From positions 1 through 64,000 of the forward strand of contig JADFZZ010000020.1 of the NCBI GenBank assembly GCA_015232315.1: a stretch of DNA of 64,000 nt, in the 5' to 3' direction. Position 1 is the stretch's first letter; each line of letters begins with the position of its first letter. The stretch is from SAR324 cluster bacterium. Its GTDB lineage: Bacteria > SAR324 > NAC60-12. Both the position numbers and the translations under genes were made by a program. Shown one piece after another: positions 50,746-59,952 of this stretch. The notes below the pieces were generated by a model that was not told the DNA's origin, ran no database searches, and saw only the letters and a list, made by a program, of their open reading frames with translations.

Positions 50746-51594
50746 ATGAATCGTGGAAAAATAAAATTCACCTGCGAAAAAGATGTGTTCGATTTTCTGG
50801 ATTCGTCCAGAGAATGGATGAAAACGATGTTTCCTGATACATGGGTTTCAGTCAATGATCCCAAAGGCGCATCACGCAAAGTTTCCATGGACACTCTGAT
50901 CAATTTTAAAATATTACGCTGCAAGAAGTGGCTGACGGATGTGCTTGAACGTGCGATTGAGATCAGTATCAGCGGACAATATGATGAAATCCCCCCCACG
51001 GCGATTGATGTTCCCCCCAGGGTTGCCAGAATCATCATCCATGCCTGTCTGGATATTCTGGCCTGTGAACGTGACCTGACCGATGATGGACTTTTATATG
51101 CCAGTGATGTCGCCAGTGTCCTGAATATTGACGCTCATGCGGTGGATACCCTGATCGAACAGGTTCAATATGTTAAACGAAAAAGATTCACCCAGATGTT
51201 GCTTGAATGCCTCAATGACCAGCAACGATACTGGGTTGCCGCAATGCTGTGGCAGGCCATTCATATTGATGACAAAGTACATACGCAGGAATATAAATAC
51301 TTCGAAAATATTTCTCATTTACTGAATTATGATCAGGTAAAATTCCATCAACTGGAACAGGATCATGACCTGCCACACCACCTTCCCATTCAGCATTTTG
51401 ACGAAACCATGCGCTCATCAATCTATAAATATATTGTGGAAATTGTAATGATTGATGGCGAATATGATCCCAAGGAAGCAGAGTTTATCCAGTTTATCGG
51501 GGAAACATTCAATTTTGATAAATCCCAACAGGATGAAATCATTCAACCTGTTGCTTCGGCCCTGATGCTGCGCAGATCGTTGTTTTCCTATTAA
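50746..51594 (+). CDS. TerB-like helical protein
   Basis: A 282-residue soluble, helical protein. Two segments look like TerB/DjlA-N repeats: WQAIHIDDKVHTQEYKYFENISHLL (about 165-190) and EIVMIDGEYDPKEAEFIQFIGETF (about 228-252), each with the Asp-rich MIDGEYD-type loop that binds metal in this fold. The first 120 residues are unfamiliar. A strong site (GGGGAG) precedes the start. TerB domains occur in tellurite-resistance, phage-stress and other surveillance modules, but no ter genes are here. Its stop lies 5 bases from an inverted repeat that begins at 51599. Confidence 0.6.
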   Translation: MNRGKIKFTCEKDVFDFLDSSREWMKTMFPDTWVSVNDPKGASRKVSMDTLINFKILRCKKWLTDVLERAIEISISGQYDEIPPTAIDVPPRVARIIIHACLDILACERDLTDDGLLYASDVASVLNIDAHAVDTLIEQVQYVKRKRFTQMLLECLNDQQRYWVAAMLWQAIHIDDKVHTQEYKYFENISHLLNYDQVKFHQLEQDHDLPHHLPIQHFDETMRSSIYKYIVEIVMIDGEYDPKEAEFIQFIGETFNFDKSQQDEIIQPVASALMLRRSLFSY

Positions 51595-51598
51595 CATT

Positions 51599-51657
51599 TC
51601 GACAGTGGTAAGTTCTCAGCGTTCAGTTCTGAGTTTTTTGAACTGATTGAAATTATT
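51599..51657. repeat. left arm of inverted repeat flanking the TolC-family gene
   Basis: TCGACAGTGGTAAGTTC (51599-51615) and TTTGAACTGATTGAAATTA (from about 51637) recur in inverted order at 53588-53647, on the other side of the TolC-family gene. The middle 18 bases differ. An additional CTTTGAAAGTTTGAT..ATCAAACTTTCAA hairpin lies between this arm and the gene. Confidence 0.75.
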
Positions 51658-51791
51658 TTTTTTACATAAGCCTAAAAGTTTCTTTGAAAGTTTGATATTC
51701 ATCAAACTTTCAATTTCAATGACTTACAAAAAGCTGAAGGCTGATAACTGAAAACTTACAACTCTTGAGTTAACATACAAAAAAGAGAGAT

Positions 51792-53420
51792 ATGACTGGA
51801 AATCATGTACGTTTTTTATTGATCCAAGTGCTGATGGTCATCGGTTTGGTTTTTGCCGCATCGGTCATCAGAGCCCAAGACTTAAGCCAATGGATTCCAG
51901 AGGGAAGCATGACCCCTGAGGAAATTCAGTCGTTGATGTCCAAAGTAGAGTTATTCATGCTGGATAATGAACCTTATGCGAAGGTAACGCTGAAGGATAT
52001 TCTTCAATATGGATTGGAACGAAGTATCGACCTCAAGGCTCTCAAACTGGCAGAACAAATTGCGCGAAAATCGCTGGCATTAGCCCAGAACAAGGATTTT
52101 CCGGTTTTGATCAGCAGTCTGGGTTGGAACAATCAGATCAGTTCAGGCTCGAGCTCGGCCACAAGTTTCATGACAGCGTCCGGTTCTGAAATTCTTGGAT
52201 TTTCTTCAACATGGACAGAGAAGCTCAGCAATGGCATCGAATACAGCATGACCTATCAGGAAAGCCGCGCCCATGCGCGAGCCCTTGTCATCGCCAAGGA
52301 GGGTGACAATTCAGAACCTTCTGCTTATTCCGACTGGCTGGATAAAAGTTCTTTCAGTGGTTCGATCACTGTGCCGCTCAGCAAGGATAGCGGCGAAATC
52401 AACCAGTTGTCTGAACGAATCGCGGAGGTAAGTGTCCAGCAGTCAGAATTGGATACTGAACAGAGTGAGCTTTCACTGTTGCAGGAAATTGGTACGACTT
52501 ATTGGGATATGGTGGGCGTTGTGGAAGCGATCGAAGTGCAAAAAGCCGCGGTTCAGCTTTCTGAAAACCTGCTGGCAGACAACAAAGCACGATTGCAGGC
52601 TGGCGTTGTGAATGAAACGGATGTGCAGATTTCAGAAACTCAACTGGTCCGTGAAAAGCAGGCGTTATTCAGCCAACAGGCTAATGCTAAACGCATTGAA
52701 GATGTGGTGAAAGTGGCCCTGGACCTTGATCAGGTCAATGTGGGACTTTACCCCAAAGACAAACCACAGATCAAATCTTATGAAAATGACCAGCAAAAGT
52801 TAGTACAAAAAGTTTATGAAAAAGATATCACGCTGAAAAAACTCAATGCCGCCATGCTGATCTATCAATACAACATGCTGGATGTGGACAATCAACAAAA
52901 GTCAGATATTGATCTGGTCTTTGGTTATGCCATGAATGGTTACAGTAGTGATCCCCTCAAACCTGTCCAGTATTATGGTGACACCAACCTGCATGGTCCA
53001 AGCATTAATCTGGTCTGGACGGTCCCATTCAATGGAACGTTGCTTTCTGAAAAGCAACAGCAAATCATTCAGGAACGTGAGCAACTTCAATTGCGGATTG
53101 AAAGTCAGAAAAGCCGCCTGAGGATACAACTCCATTCTGTGTTGAGATCTCTGGCATTATCTACCAGGGAAATTGAATTCGCAAATACGACAGTTCGTCT
53201 GGCCAAACGTCAGCTTCAGGATGAAATTCAGAAAATGAAACTCGGGAAAAGTACCACATTTCAGGTTTCTCAATTCCAGCAACAGGCGTTGACGGCCATC
53301 CAGCAGGAATCCGCGGCACGTATTAATTTTGAAAAAACCTATCTGTCGCTACTGGTTTTGACCCATGATCTCTATGAAGTTTTTGCACTGGAGTCCCCAT
53401 ACCATCACCAGCCAAAATGA
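51792..53420 (+). CDS. TolC-family outer-membrane protein
   Basis: A 542-residue protein with a signal peptide (residues 1-28, VFAASVIRA) and the helical TolC/OEP fold: VTLKDILQYGLERSIDLKALKLAEQIARKSLALAQ, then LQEIGTTYWDMVGVVEAIEVQKAAVQLSENLLADNKARLQAGVVNETDVQISETQLVREKQ, and the equivalent second repeat near the C-terminus (LRIQLHSVLRSLALSTREIEFANTTVRLAKRQLQDEIQKMKLGKSTTFQVSQFQQQ). Family members form outer-membrane exit ducts for type I secretion or RND pumps. No inner-membrane pump or adaptor gene is adjacent. AAGAGAGAT lies before the ATG. About 60-bp inverted repeats flank the gene. Confidence 0.88.
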   Translation: MTGNHVRFLLIQVLMVIGLVFAASVIRAQDLSQWIPEGSMTPEEIQSLMSKVELFMLDNEPYAKVTLKDILQYGLERSIDLKALKLAEQIARKSLALAQNKDFPVLISSLGWNNQISSGSSSATSFMTASGSEILGFSSTWTEKLSNGIEYSMTYQESRAHARALVIAKEGDNSEPSAYSDWLDKSSFSGSITVPLSKDSGEINQLSERIAEVSVQQSELDTEQSELSLLQEIGTTYWDMVGVVEAIEVQKAAVQLSENLLADNKARLQAGVVNETDVQISETQLVREKQALFSQQANAKRIEDVVKVALDLDQVNVGLYPKDKPQIKSYENDQQKLVQKVYEKDITLKKLNAAMLIYQYNMLDVDNQQKSDIDLVFGYAMNGYSSDPLKPVQYYGDTNLHGPSINLVWTVPFNGTLLSEKQQQIIQEREQLQLRIESQKSRLRIQLHSVLRSLALSTREIEFANTTVRLAKRQLQDEIQKMKLGKSTTFQVSQFQQQALTAIQQESAARINFEKTYLSLLVLTHDLYEVFALESPYHHQPK

Positions 53421-53466
53421 TTATTCGAAAAGTCCTTTGGAACGATAAAAGAATAAGTTGTAAAAG

Positions 53467-53545
53467 TTTGCTCGTGCCCTACGTTCCGGGGGGCACGCTA
53501 TCCCTCAGGCGAAACTCGGCTTCGCACCCACCGGAGGTGGGTCAT
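53467..53545. repeat. dispersed palindromic repeat, reverse copy
   Basis: TTGCTCGTGCCCTACGTTCC..CACCCACCGGAGGTGGG is the reverse-orientation match of 1905-1982. The 416-base gap 53421-53836 holds this unit and the right arm at 53588-53647; the remaining bases show no gene. Confidence 0.75.
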
Positions 53546-53587
53546 GGAACGGTTACGAACAGGACGTTCGCAACCAGATAAAATTAT

Positions 53588-53647
53588 AATAATTTCAATC
53601 AGTTCAAAAAAAATGAAAAATAAAAGCAGTGAACTTACCACTGTCGA
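53588..53647. repeat. right arm of inverted repeat flanking the TolC-family gene
   Basis: The reverse complement starts TCGACAGTGGTAAGTTC and ends TTTGAACTGATTGAAATTA, matching the left arm at 51599-51657. The two arms are 59 and 60 bases long. Confidence 0.75.
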
Positions 53648-53836
53648 GTTATCAAAGAACTGGGTTGGTTTATCAGTGCTGTTAACAATGTGTGATTTTT
53701 CACTTTATATTGCCAACCGGATCCCCTATATAGGTTAGAGTTGTATTAGATATTTCTGAGTGGACGATAAGGATCTTGTGTGCCTGAAAGATCGTAAGGA
53801 TATGAACTCAGAGTTGACAATAAATTCTAAAGATTT

Positions 53837-54496
53837 ATGCAATCGAAAGAACTGATCAATCCATACACGCAGGCAATGGCTGATTGTCTGTTGAAAATTC
53901 AGCATCCGCCAGAACACAATTTAACTGATGATATGGTCATTTATTTTTTGACCAACATGATTCAGGGAAGGATGCTTGAGCATCTGATCGCGAGAATTGA
54001 TGAATTCTATCAAATCCGTGATGCTCATTTTCGCACGGAACTGGCAATGGTTTTGGTGGACGTGTTCAATGAATCCATTTTCGGGGCCTTCCGCAAAAAA
54101 GTCGAGAGCAAGCCAGACATCGTCTTCACGGTAGCTCGACATATTGTTGAGGTGGAATGTCACACAGGTCTGGGACATCAGTCCAGGGTCAACCATCTGT
54201 ACTTGTGTATTTTCAGGAAATATCTGGATTACCAGAATCTTGAAAGCATCATCCAGACCCTCCAATCCAATCCCCAAATTCAAAAACTCATCCTCACCTT
54301 CCTGTTGAAAAAAAATCTCAATAAAACAAGTTATAATGCCTGTCAGTATATGCTGGATCAAGACAGCCAGAACGTGATGACAAATGTCTTTATCCTGTGT
54401 GTAAAAAATTATTACCCCCTCCGCAACAAGCTTCACAAAGCCAGTCATAAATTCAAATCAAGGTTTCTCCATCTAAATCGGTTTTTTAATCATTAG
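53837..54496 (+). CDS. hypothetical protein, 219 aa
   Basis: A 219-residue soluble, helical protein of no recognised family. It is rich in Leu, Ile, His, Asn and Phe, with a basic C-terminus (LHKASHKFKSRFLHLNRFFNH). There is no signal peptide. The ribosome site (AAAGATTT) is weak. Base composition is more AT-rich than that of several neighbours. It stands alone between two repeat-bearing gaps, so it may be a mobile or recently acquired gene; this is a weak inference. Confidence 0.6.
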   Translation: MQSKELINPYTQAMADCLLKIQHPPEHNLTDDMVIYFLTNMIQGRMLEHLIARIDEFYQIRDAHFRTELAMVLVDVFNESIFGAFRKKVESKPDIVFTVARHIVEVECHTGLGHQSRVNHLYLCIFRKYLDYQNLESIIQTLQSNPQIQKLILTFLLKKNLNKTSYNACQYMLDQDSQNVMTNVFILCVKNYYPLRNKLHKASHKFKSRFLHLNRFFNH

Positions 54497-54641
54497 CCGC
54501 TGTCGCTTAGGCACGTTCAAAAAATAACAGGGAAAACTTTCCACCTGTGCAGTTGGTTTGAAAATTTACCACCAAGAACACTGAAGCGATCGCCGGAAAT
54601 AAACATACCCGAATTGTTGCTGTAACATATTATTCCGAAAA

Positions 54642-54715
54642 CGGTAGCATCGGGTTACGTCCCGATGTAATTCCACGGTTTGTCGCCCTTCCCGAGACGT
54701 AACCCGGGGCTACCG
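54642..54715. repeat. palindromic repeat related to 8818-9041
   Basis: GGTAGCATCGGGTTACGTCC.. and ..GACGTAACCCGGGGCTACC form an imperfect palindrome like the outer unit near 8818. With the 17-base ACGTTCAAAAAATAACA fragment at 54513-54529 it accounts for most of the 397-base gap before the next gene. Confidence 0.7.
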
Positions 54716-54893
54716 TTCCCGGCATCGCTCTGCCCGGCTTGCACCACTCACTGGCGAAACGATGACTGTGCCGTAAAAAGTAATAATTTTGCCGGAATCA
54801 GTTCCTTTCTTGCAATATCCGCAATTTAAGTATGATTACAGGCACTTGATTTGCACAGGCAACAGGGCTTTTTGACAATTTTTAGAGACACCG

Positions 54894-55640
54894 ATGGATC
54901 AAACCCAATTTTTACAGACCATTTCAAACTACACACTGGTCAATTACAGTCTGTTGAAGCGCCTCTTTCATGAAGAAAACCTGAAGGATATCAAGACTCT
55001 GCTGAAGCACACTGAACAAGCACGATTGGTGAATCGTCATGTGTTTCAGGGGTTTGATTGCTTTTCACTGACCAGTTTGGGCTTTCAGACAATTGGTGTG
55101 GATCATGCCCCCCAATACCATCGTTTTACCCGGAATCAGGCCAATCAGATTTGTCGTGTGAATCATTTACGGATCGGCTTTGAACGGGAACTTGCACGCT
55201 TTAATAATCTCCATCTCAAACGGTGGTTCACTGGCGGAAGCTTTTCCAAACGTCCTCTTTCCACGCGATTCAACAATGCGGAACAGTTTCTCAAGCCTCA
55301 TGGTTTGGCAATGGTCTCGTTTCCGAACGACATTGATCGTTTGTATTTCATTCATTACTGGCAAAGTATGGAGCAGATTGATCGTGATCTGTTTTTTTAT
55401 TTTCTTTACCAGACCCGTAATGAGCATGCTTATCGTTTCAGGGTTTCTCCGGAAACCGGATTGAGAGTTTTGTGTCTTGTGCCTAGTTATAAAACTGTAT
55501 ACGAAGTACTTCCCCGACTGGAAAATATTAAGGGTGAAGCCATCACATTGTTTATTCCGGAATCAAAGGTCCATGTGGATCATCCGTTGGAATCACAGAT
55601 ATGGTTGACCTGTCATGGTCGGAAACGCAGTGTCCTTTAA
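54894..55640 (+). CDS. winged-helix-like protein (replication-relaxation-like?), unknown
   Basis: A 248-residue soluble protein. The first half reads as a helical DNA-binding region: LVNYSLLKRLFHEENLKDIKTLLKHTEQARLVNRHV, then CFSLTSLGFQTIG, and an RVNHLRIGFERELA segment. This order (helices, a turn, T-x-x-G) resembles replication-relaxation type winged-helix proteins of plasmids, but the match is by eye and weak. The rest is mixed. Its last 22 codons lie in a 68-bp segment that is duplicated directly downstream. The DUF2804 gene follows 81 bases later. No strong ribosome site precedes the ATG. Confidence 0.6.
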   Translation: MDQTQFLQTISNYTLVNYSLLKRLFHEENLKDIKTLLKHTEQARLVNRHVFQGFDCFSLTSLGFQTIGVDHAPQYHRFTRNQANQICRVNHLRIGFERELARFNNLHLKRWFTGGSFSKRPLSTRFNNAEQFLKPHGLAMVSFPNDIDRLYFIHYWQSMEQIDRDLFFYFLYQTRNEHAYRFRVSPETGLRVLCLVPSYKTVYEVLPRLENIKGEAITLFIPESKVHVDHPLESQIWLTCHGRKRSVL

Positions 55641-55709
55641 CTGTGGATCATCCGTTGGAATCACAGATATGGTTGACCTGTCATGGTCGGAAACGCAGTG
55701 TCCTTTAAC
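55574..55709 (+). repeat. perfect 68-bp tandem duplication at a gene end
   Basis: 55574-55641 and 55642-55709 are identical, base for base. The first copy holds the last 22 codons and stop of the upstream gene; the second repeats them as non-coding DNA just before the DUF2804 ribosome site. Perfect identity implies a recent event. Confidence 0.95.
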
Positions 55710-55721
55710 TTCGGGAGTCCC

Positions 55722-56750
55722 ATGAAATCCTATGAATCATCGCTTGTCCTGCCAGATGGAACCATTCGTTTTGGCATTTATGACAAACCCATTTCCCGGA
55801 TCAATTATCTGGATTATGATTTCCGTACTCCGATGGGACGAAAAATATCCCTTGCGGAAAAATGGGCCGGTTTCAATCAGTTCCAGTATTTCGGTATCAT
55901 CAGCGATGACCTTCTGTTTGGTTGCGCGATCAGCAATATCAGGTTTATAGGGGTTGCCTTCATGTACCTCTATCAGCCTTCAACCCAACGTCTGATAGAA
56001 TATTCCTACAAACAGCTATTGGCCTTGGGTACCAGCTTCAGTCAGTCGGCCACACATGGCACCAGCCGATTCAGCGGGAAAAATGTTAAGGTTGAAATGA
56101 CCAGCGTGTTGAGTCCTGCTGAGAAGCATCTCAAAGTTCAGCTTGGCGAGGAACTTCAGGCGGATGTCTTTTTTTCTGAAGCGGATCCGCCGTTTCATCC
56201 CATGTCTATCTGCACGCGTGCGGGATACAATGGGTGGGTTTACGCACAGAAAGTCGCGGGTGTCGCTGTGCAGGGAAAATTGAGTTGCGCCTTGGGCGAA
56301 TATGACTTTGCGGAAACAGAAGCTTATGCCCACCATGATTTTTCCGCGGGTTTCATGCGTCGCGAAACATTTTGGAATTGGGCCTGTTTTTCCGGAGCGC
56401 TGAGTGATGGAACCAGACTGGGGCTCAATGTGTCCTGTGGTGTCAATGAAACCAGCTATACAGAAAATTGTCTGTGGGTGAATGGGGAATTGATCAAGGT
56501 CGATCTGGTCCGTTTCGATTTTGATCGTAATGACATCCACTCCTTGTGGAACATTCATTCCAACGATGGTCAGGTGGACCTGATATTTTATCCGGAAGGA
56601 TTCCATGCGGAAAAAGTCAACGCGGTCCTGGCCGCCAGCAATTTCAAACAGTTTTTTGGCAGATTCTCCGGTGAATTGAATTTGCGCAATCAAACCTTTG
56701 AAATTACTGATATGCCCGGTTTTGTGGAAGACCACTACGCCAAGTGGTGA
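55722..56750 (+). CDS. DUF2804 family protein
   Basis: A 342-residue protein with the DUF2804 pattern: ISRINYLDYDFRTPMGRKISLAEKWAGFNQFQYFGIIS, then THGTSRFSGKN, CTRAGYNGWVYAQK, HHDFSAGFMRRETFWNWACFSG and GLNVSCGVNETSYTENCLWVNG. The conserved Trp, Asp and Gly pattern suggests a beta-rich, possibly lipocalin-like fold. Function is unknown. The start at 55722 follows GGGAG; earlier in-frame starts lie inside the 68-bp duplication and are unlikely. It ends 3 bases before the end of the converging cyclase gene. Confidence 0.85.
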   Translation: MKSYESSLVLPDGTIRFGIYDKPISRINYLDYDFRTPMGRKISLAEKWAGFNQFQYFGIISDDLLFGCAISNIRFIGVAFMYLYQPSTQRLIEYSYKQLLALGTSFSQSATHGTSRFSGKNVKVEMTSVLSPAEKHLKVQLGEELQADVFFSEADPPFHPMSICTRAGYNGWVYAQKVAGVAVQGKLSCALGEYDFAETEAYAHHDFSAGFMRRETFWNWACFSGALSDGTRLGLNVSCGVNETSYTENCLWVNGELIKVDLVRFDFDRNDIHSLWNIHSNDGQVDLIFYPEGFHAEKVNAVLAASNFKQFFGRFSGELNLRNQTFEITDMPGFVEDHYAKW

Positions 56751-56753
56751 GTT

Positions 56754-58886
56754 TCACTTCTCCCTCAATTCCGTCACTTCCTGCCAGGTGGCTTTGCCGT
56801 CAAGCAGTGCCTGGCAACGTTCAAGGTAAATTTGGCAGACTTTGTCCTTGGGGTAGGTTTTGAGGCAAACCTCAAACTGGCGCATGGCTGAACGGAAACG
56901 TTTCATGTAATACAGCGCAACGGCGTTTTCGTAGGTTTTGAGGTATTGCGTCTTGAGTTCGCATATTTCCGGGGGTTCTCCATTGAACACTTCATAGATC
57001 GTGACAGGTTCTGACTTTCCTTTGGCAATGACGTTATCAATCAGGCGCACTTTATAATCAGTGGGATTTTTAAGATTATAGAATGTGTTTTCGCTGATCA
57101 GAATCGTGGTTCCATACTGTTTGGTCATGCCTTCGACCCGGGCCGCAATGTTCACGGCGTTGCTGATCACAGTCTCTTCCATCCTGTAACTTCCGCCAAT
57201 GGTGCCCAGCATCAATTCCCCTGAATTGATTCCAATGCCGATTGCCACTGGACGGTATCCTGCTTTTTCCCGAAACTCGTTGTATTCATGGAGTTTGAGA
57301 TGCATTCCGATCGCGGCTTTTACGCCATTTTCCGGGTCATCAAAGATCGCCATGTTGGAATCACCGATGTATTTATCAATGACACCACCATGCTCATGAA
57401 TTATGGGTTCCATGTGCCGAAGATAGGAATTGAGAAACCTGAAGTTTTCTTCGGGTGTCATGGTTTCTGAAAGCGTGGTGAAATCACGGATGTCAGAAAA
57501 CAGGATCGTCATGTTCAGTTGTATACAATCCCCCAGATTGATATCCACAATACTGGATTTTCCAAGACGCTGGATCAACTGGTTTGGCACAAACCGGTTG
57601 GCGGCCCGGTTCAGCAGAAATAAATCATCGGCTTGACGTTCTACGAGATTGAAGGCCTGTGAAAATTTGATGGACAGCAGAAGAGCCTGGCAGAAAATAA
57701 AAATCAACAGACCAATAGAGGCATAATTTCCAGTGTGAATGATCTGGTTGGCATGCAGAATATCATTCACAGAGGCCCCGAAGAAAACAGAAAACCCTGT
57801 CAGAAAAATGAAAGATCCTTCCCGTCTTCGCCATAAGGCGAATATCATGGAATAAATGAAGTAGAGTCCGCACAGCATCGCAAACACCTGATAGGTATGA
57901 ACGGTGTAAGTATAAATCGCTGGTGGGGTTAGAATCACGACACCGGAAAACACAACCCCCATGAACACCATAAAAAACATTATTTTTCTGGAAAATTCCC
58001 GGGGAAACAGGGAGTGGATGAACAAACCCATGGCTGTCACGGTGAGATAAAAACTGAGATATTCAACTTTGAACAACAGTCCGAATTCCAGTGAGGGCAG
58101 CAACTGACGGACATAACGTTCACCGACCAGGATGGTTCTCAATCCGATCAGAAGACAAATCATGGAAAAATAAAACGCGGACCGGTCTTTGGGACGTAAT
58201 GAATACAGACCTATATGGTACAAACCAATAATCAGAAAGCCGCCGAACAGAAACAGGTCGAGCACCAGATTGCGTTCACGGCGTTCGCGGATGTCTTTGG
58301 CATGACCAATCAGAACTGCATCCCAGATGCCGCCCTGCCAATCTTCATAATTTGAAACCTGAACAACAATTCCAAGGTTGTCGGTGTGGGGAAGCTCAAA
58401 CATGAGTGGTTCAAGTTGCGGAATCGCTTCTTCAATCGTTTTTCCTGGTTTTCCCTGACCGCCGACATAATTGCCGTTGACATAGAGTCGATAGGCTGTT
58501 CCAACGCTCGTAAATACAATCATCAGGAGTTCCTGCGGATTGACCTTAATCTCCAGAAAGTAGGTCCCGTAACCAATACCGCCAACATCTTTTCCTTGCC
58601 ATTGATGACGGTTCCATCCTCCCGGTGCTGAGATAATCCCCCGGTGTTCCTCAAACTGACCGCTAAGGATCTCTTCTTTTGTGAGAAAAACCGACCAGAA
58701 AAACTGCCAGCCTCCGTGAAGTTTCACTATGCCATCATCCGAAAAATTCCAGTTGGACAAGTCTATTTTCCCCGATTCAACAACAGGTGAGGTCACGTCA
58801 ATGAGCGCCTCAGCCACGGCAGGTTGCCAGCAGAGTAACCATAGCAGTGCCGAAATGCTGATAAACCTTAAACAATATTGAATCAT
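56754..58886 (-). CDS. 7TMR-DISM membrane class III nucleotidyl cyclase
   Basis: A 710-residue protein: signal peptide (about 1-25), a jelly-roll DISM extracellular domain (about 30-200, with GWNRHQWQG and GIGYGTYFLEIKV), seven membrane helices (about 205-410), a short linker, a cyclase domain (about 450-635) and a TPR-like tail. Metal-binding FSDIRDF and DKYIGDSNM are intact, as are the transition-state Asn and Arg in NAVNIAAR. The purine-specifying Asp of the usual GD-x-x-N is replaced: the sequence is VISNAVN, so an Asn stands there. This may change substrate preference or lower activity. It is smaller than the hybrid at 34244-37714 and has no kinase or receiver. Confidence 0.9.
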   Translation of the reverse strand: MIQYCLRFISISALLWLLCWQPAVAEALIDVTSPVVESGKIDLSNWNFSDDGIVKLHGGWQFFWSVFLTKEEILSGQFEEHRGIISAPGGWNRHQWQGKDVGGIGYGTYFLEIKVNPQELLMIVFTSVGTAYRLYVNGNYVGGQGKPGKTIEEAIPQLEPLMFELPHTDNLGIVVQVSNYEDWQGGIWDAVLIGHAKDIRERRERNLVLDLFLFGGFLIIGLYHIGLYSLRPKDRSAFYFSMICLLIGLRTILVGERYVRQLLPSLEFGLLFKVEYLSFYLTVTAMGLFIHSLFPREFSRKIMFFMVFMGVVFSGVVILTPPAIYTYTVHTYQVFAMLCGLYFIYSMIFALWRRREGSFIFLTGFSVFFGASVNDILHANQIIHTGNYASIGLLIFIFCQALLLSIKFSQAFNLVERQADDLFLLNRAANRFVPNQLIQRLGKSSIVDINLGDCIQLNMTILFSDIRDFTTLSETMTPEENFRFLNSYLRHMEPIIHEHGGVIDKYIGDSNMAIFDDPENGVKAAIGMHLKLHEYNEFREKAGYRPVAIGIGINSGELMLGTIGGSYRMEETVISNAVNIAARVEGMTKQYGTTILISENTFYNLKNPTDYKVRLIDNVIAKGKSEPVTIYEVFNGEPPEICELKTQYLKTYENAVALYYMKRFRSAMRQFEVCLKTYPKDKVCQIYLERCQALLDGKATWQEVTELREK

Positions 58887-58968
58887 ATCTCCATGATTGG
58901 AACGATGTTTTATTCGTAAAGGTTTAAATCTGGAATTATGAGGAATATCATTCCATGCCTTACCGGGA

Positions 58969-59949
58969 TTATTCGCACATCGGTGATGGTGGTATTTCTG
59001 TGTTAAAGCTCAGGCGCGCATGATGGATAATAACCTGAATATGCCCATGAAACCCATTGACGTAGACCGGGATATGGTGATTTTTATGCCAGTTGCGGGC
59101 TTGGTCGGCACGTTCATCACACCACAGCCACGCAGGTGCCGGAACCAGAGAATATTCCGGACTGACTTTATCAAAAAACACATTGGGCACCAAAGATCGG
59201 CCGCCATGATGCGGAACCTTGAGAATTTCTGATTTCAATTGATCCGAAGTTTCCGCGACGTATTGTCCCATTTTTTCACCAAGATCGCCGGTGAACAGAA
59301 TCTTGTGTCCTGCAAATTCCAGTTGCAGAACCATCGACATGTCATTGATTTTATTGGTGGGTCCTATTGGAGTGTGGATCGCGTCAGAAACATTCAAAAC
59401 ACGCATCAGCGCCCCTCCGCCAAGATCGAGTTCCTGTCCGTTTTCAACCTCAAGGAGCGGAATCTTCCGGTTTTCCAGCAGAGCTTTCATGTCAAGAACA
59501 CTCTGGTAAACACAACGGGGGCTTTCAGCGTCACACAAAGCACGGTCTGGAACATGAAAATACACTTCCTTGACGCGTATTCCGGATTTCACAATCTGAA
59601 ACAAACCTTCATAGTGATCCCGGTGCGGATGAGAAATGAATACACGATCAATCTGTTTTACATAATTTTGTTTGAGCCAGGGCATCAGTTTTTCTTTGGC
59701 AGGTTGCTCGTATCCGGCATCAATGAGAATTGTTTGACCATCACGGATCTGAATCAGGTGAGCATCCCCCTGTAGCGTCGTATGGTTGACATTGACCATT
59801 GTCCAGCGGAAATCCGGCATAGACCACCACATAACTCCTCGAGCCACATAGTCCTTCAACAAATCCTGATTGTTATGTATTGCCGCTCCTGTGATAACCC
59901 CGAGAATAAAGAATGACAGGGTCTTGAATGAGGGTAAAAATTTTTTCAT
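58969..59949 (-). CDS. membrane-anchored MBL-fold hydrolase (ComEC C-terminal-like)
   Basis: A 326-residue metallo-beta-lactamase-fold protein with one N-terminal membrane helix (about 9-27), so the domain probably faces the periplasm. Motifs: ILIDAGY, ISHPHRDHYEG (H-x-H-x-D-H), LFTGDLGE and KVPHHGG. This is the layout of the ComEC/Rec2 C-terminal nuclease-like domain, without the competence membrane channel. Such proteins are nucleases or phosphodiesterases. Its ATG is 3 bases after the DUF4435 stop, so it is translated from the same operon as the ATPase-DUF4435 pair. It could be part of that system or only share its transcript. Confidence 0.82.
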   Translation of the reverse strand: MKKFLPSFKTLSFFILGVITGAAIHNNQDLLKDYVARGVMWWSMPDFRWTMVNVNHTTLQGDAHLIQIRDGQTILIDAGYEQPAKEKLMPWLKQNYVKQIDRVFISHPHRDHYEGLFQIVKSGIRVKEVYFHVPDRALCDAESPRCVYQSVLDMKALLENRKIPLLEVENGQELDLGGGALMRVLNVSDAIHTPIGPTNKINDMSMVLQLEFAGHKILFTGDLGEKMGQYVAETSDQLKSEILKVPHHGGRSLVPNVFFDKVSPEYSLVPAPAWLWCDERADQARNWHKNHHIPVYVNGFHGHIQVIIHHARLSFNTEIPPSPMCE

Positions 59950-59952
59950 AAA

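Noticed and set aside
53544-53738. A 64-codon plus-strand frame
   Set aside because: It spans dispersed-repeat and inverted-repeat DNA with no ribosome site or recognisable protein sequence.
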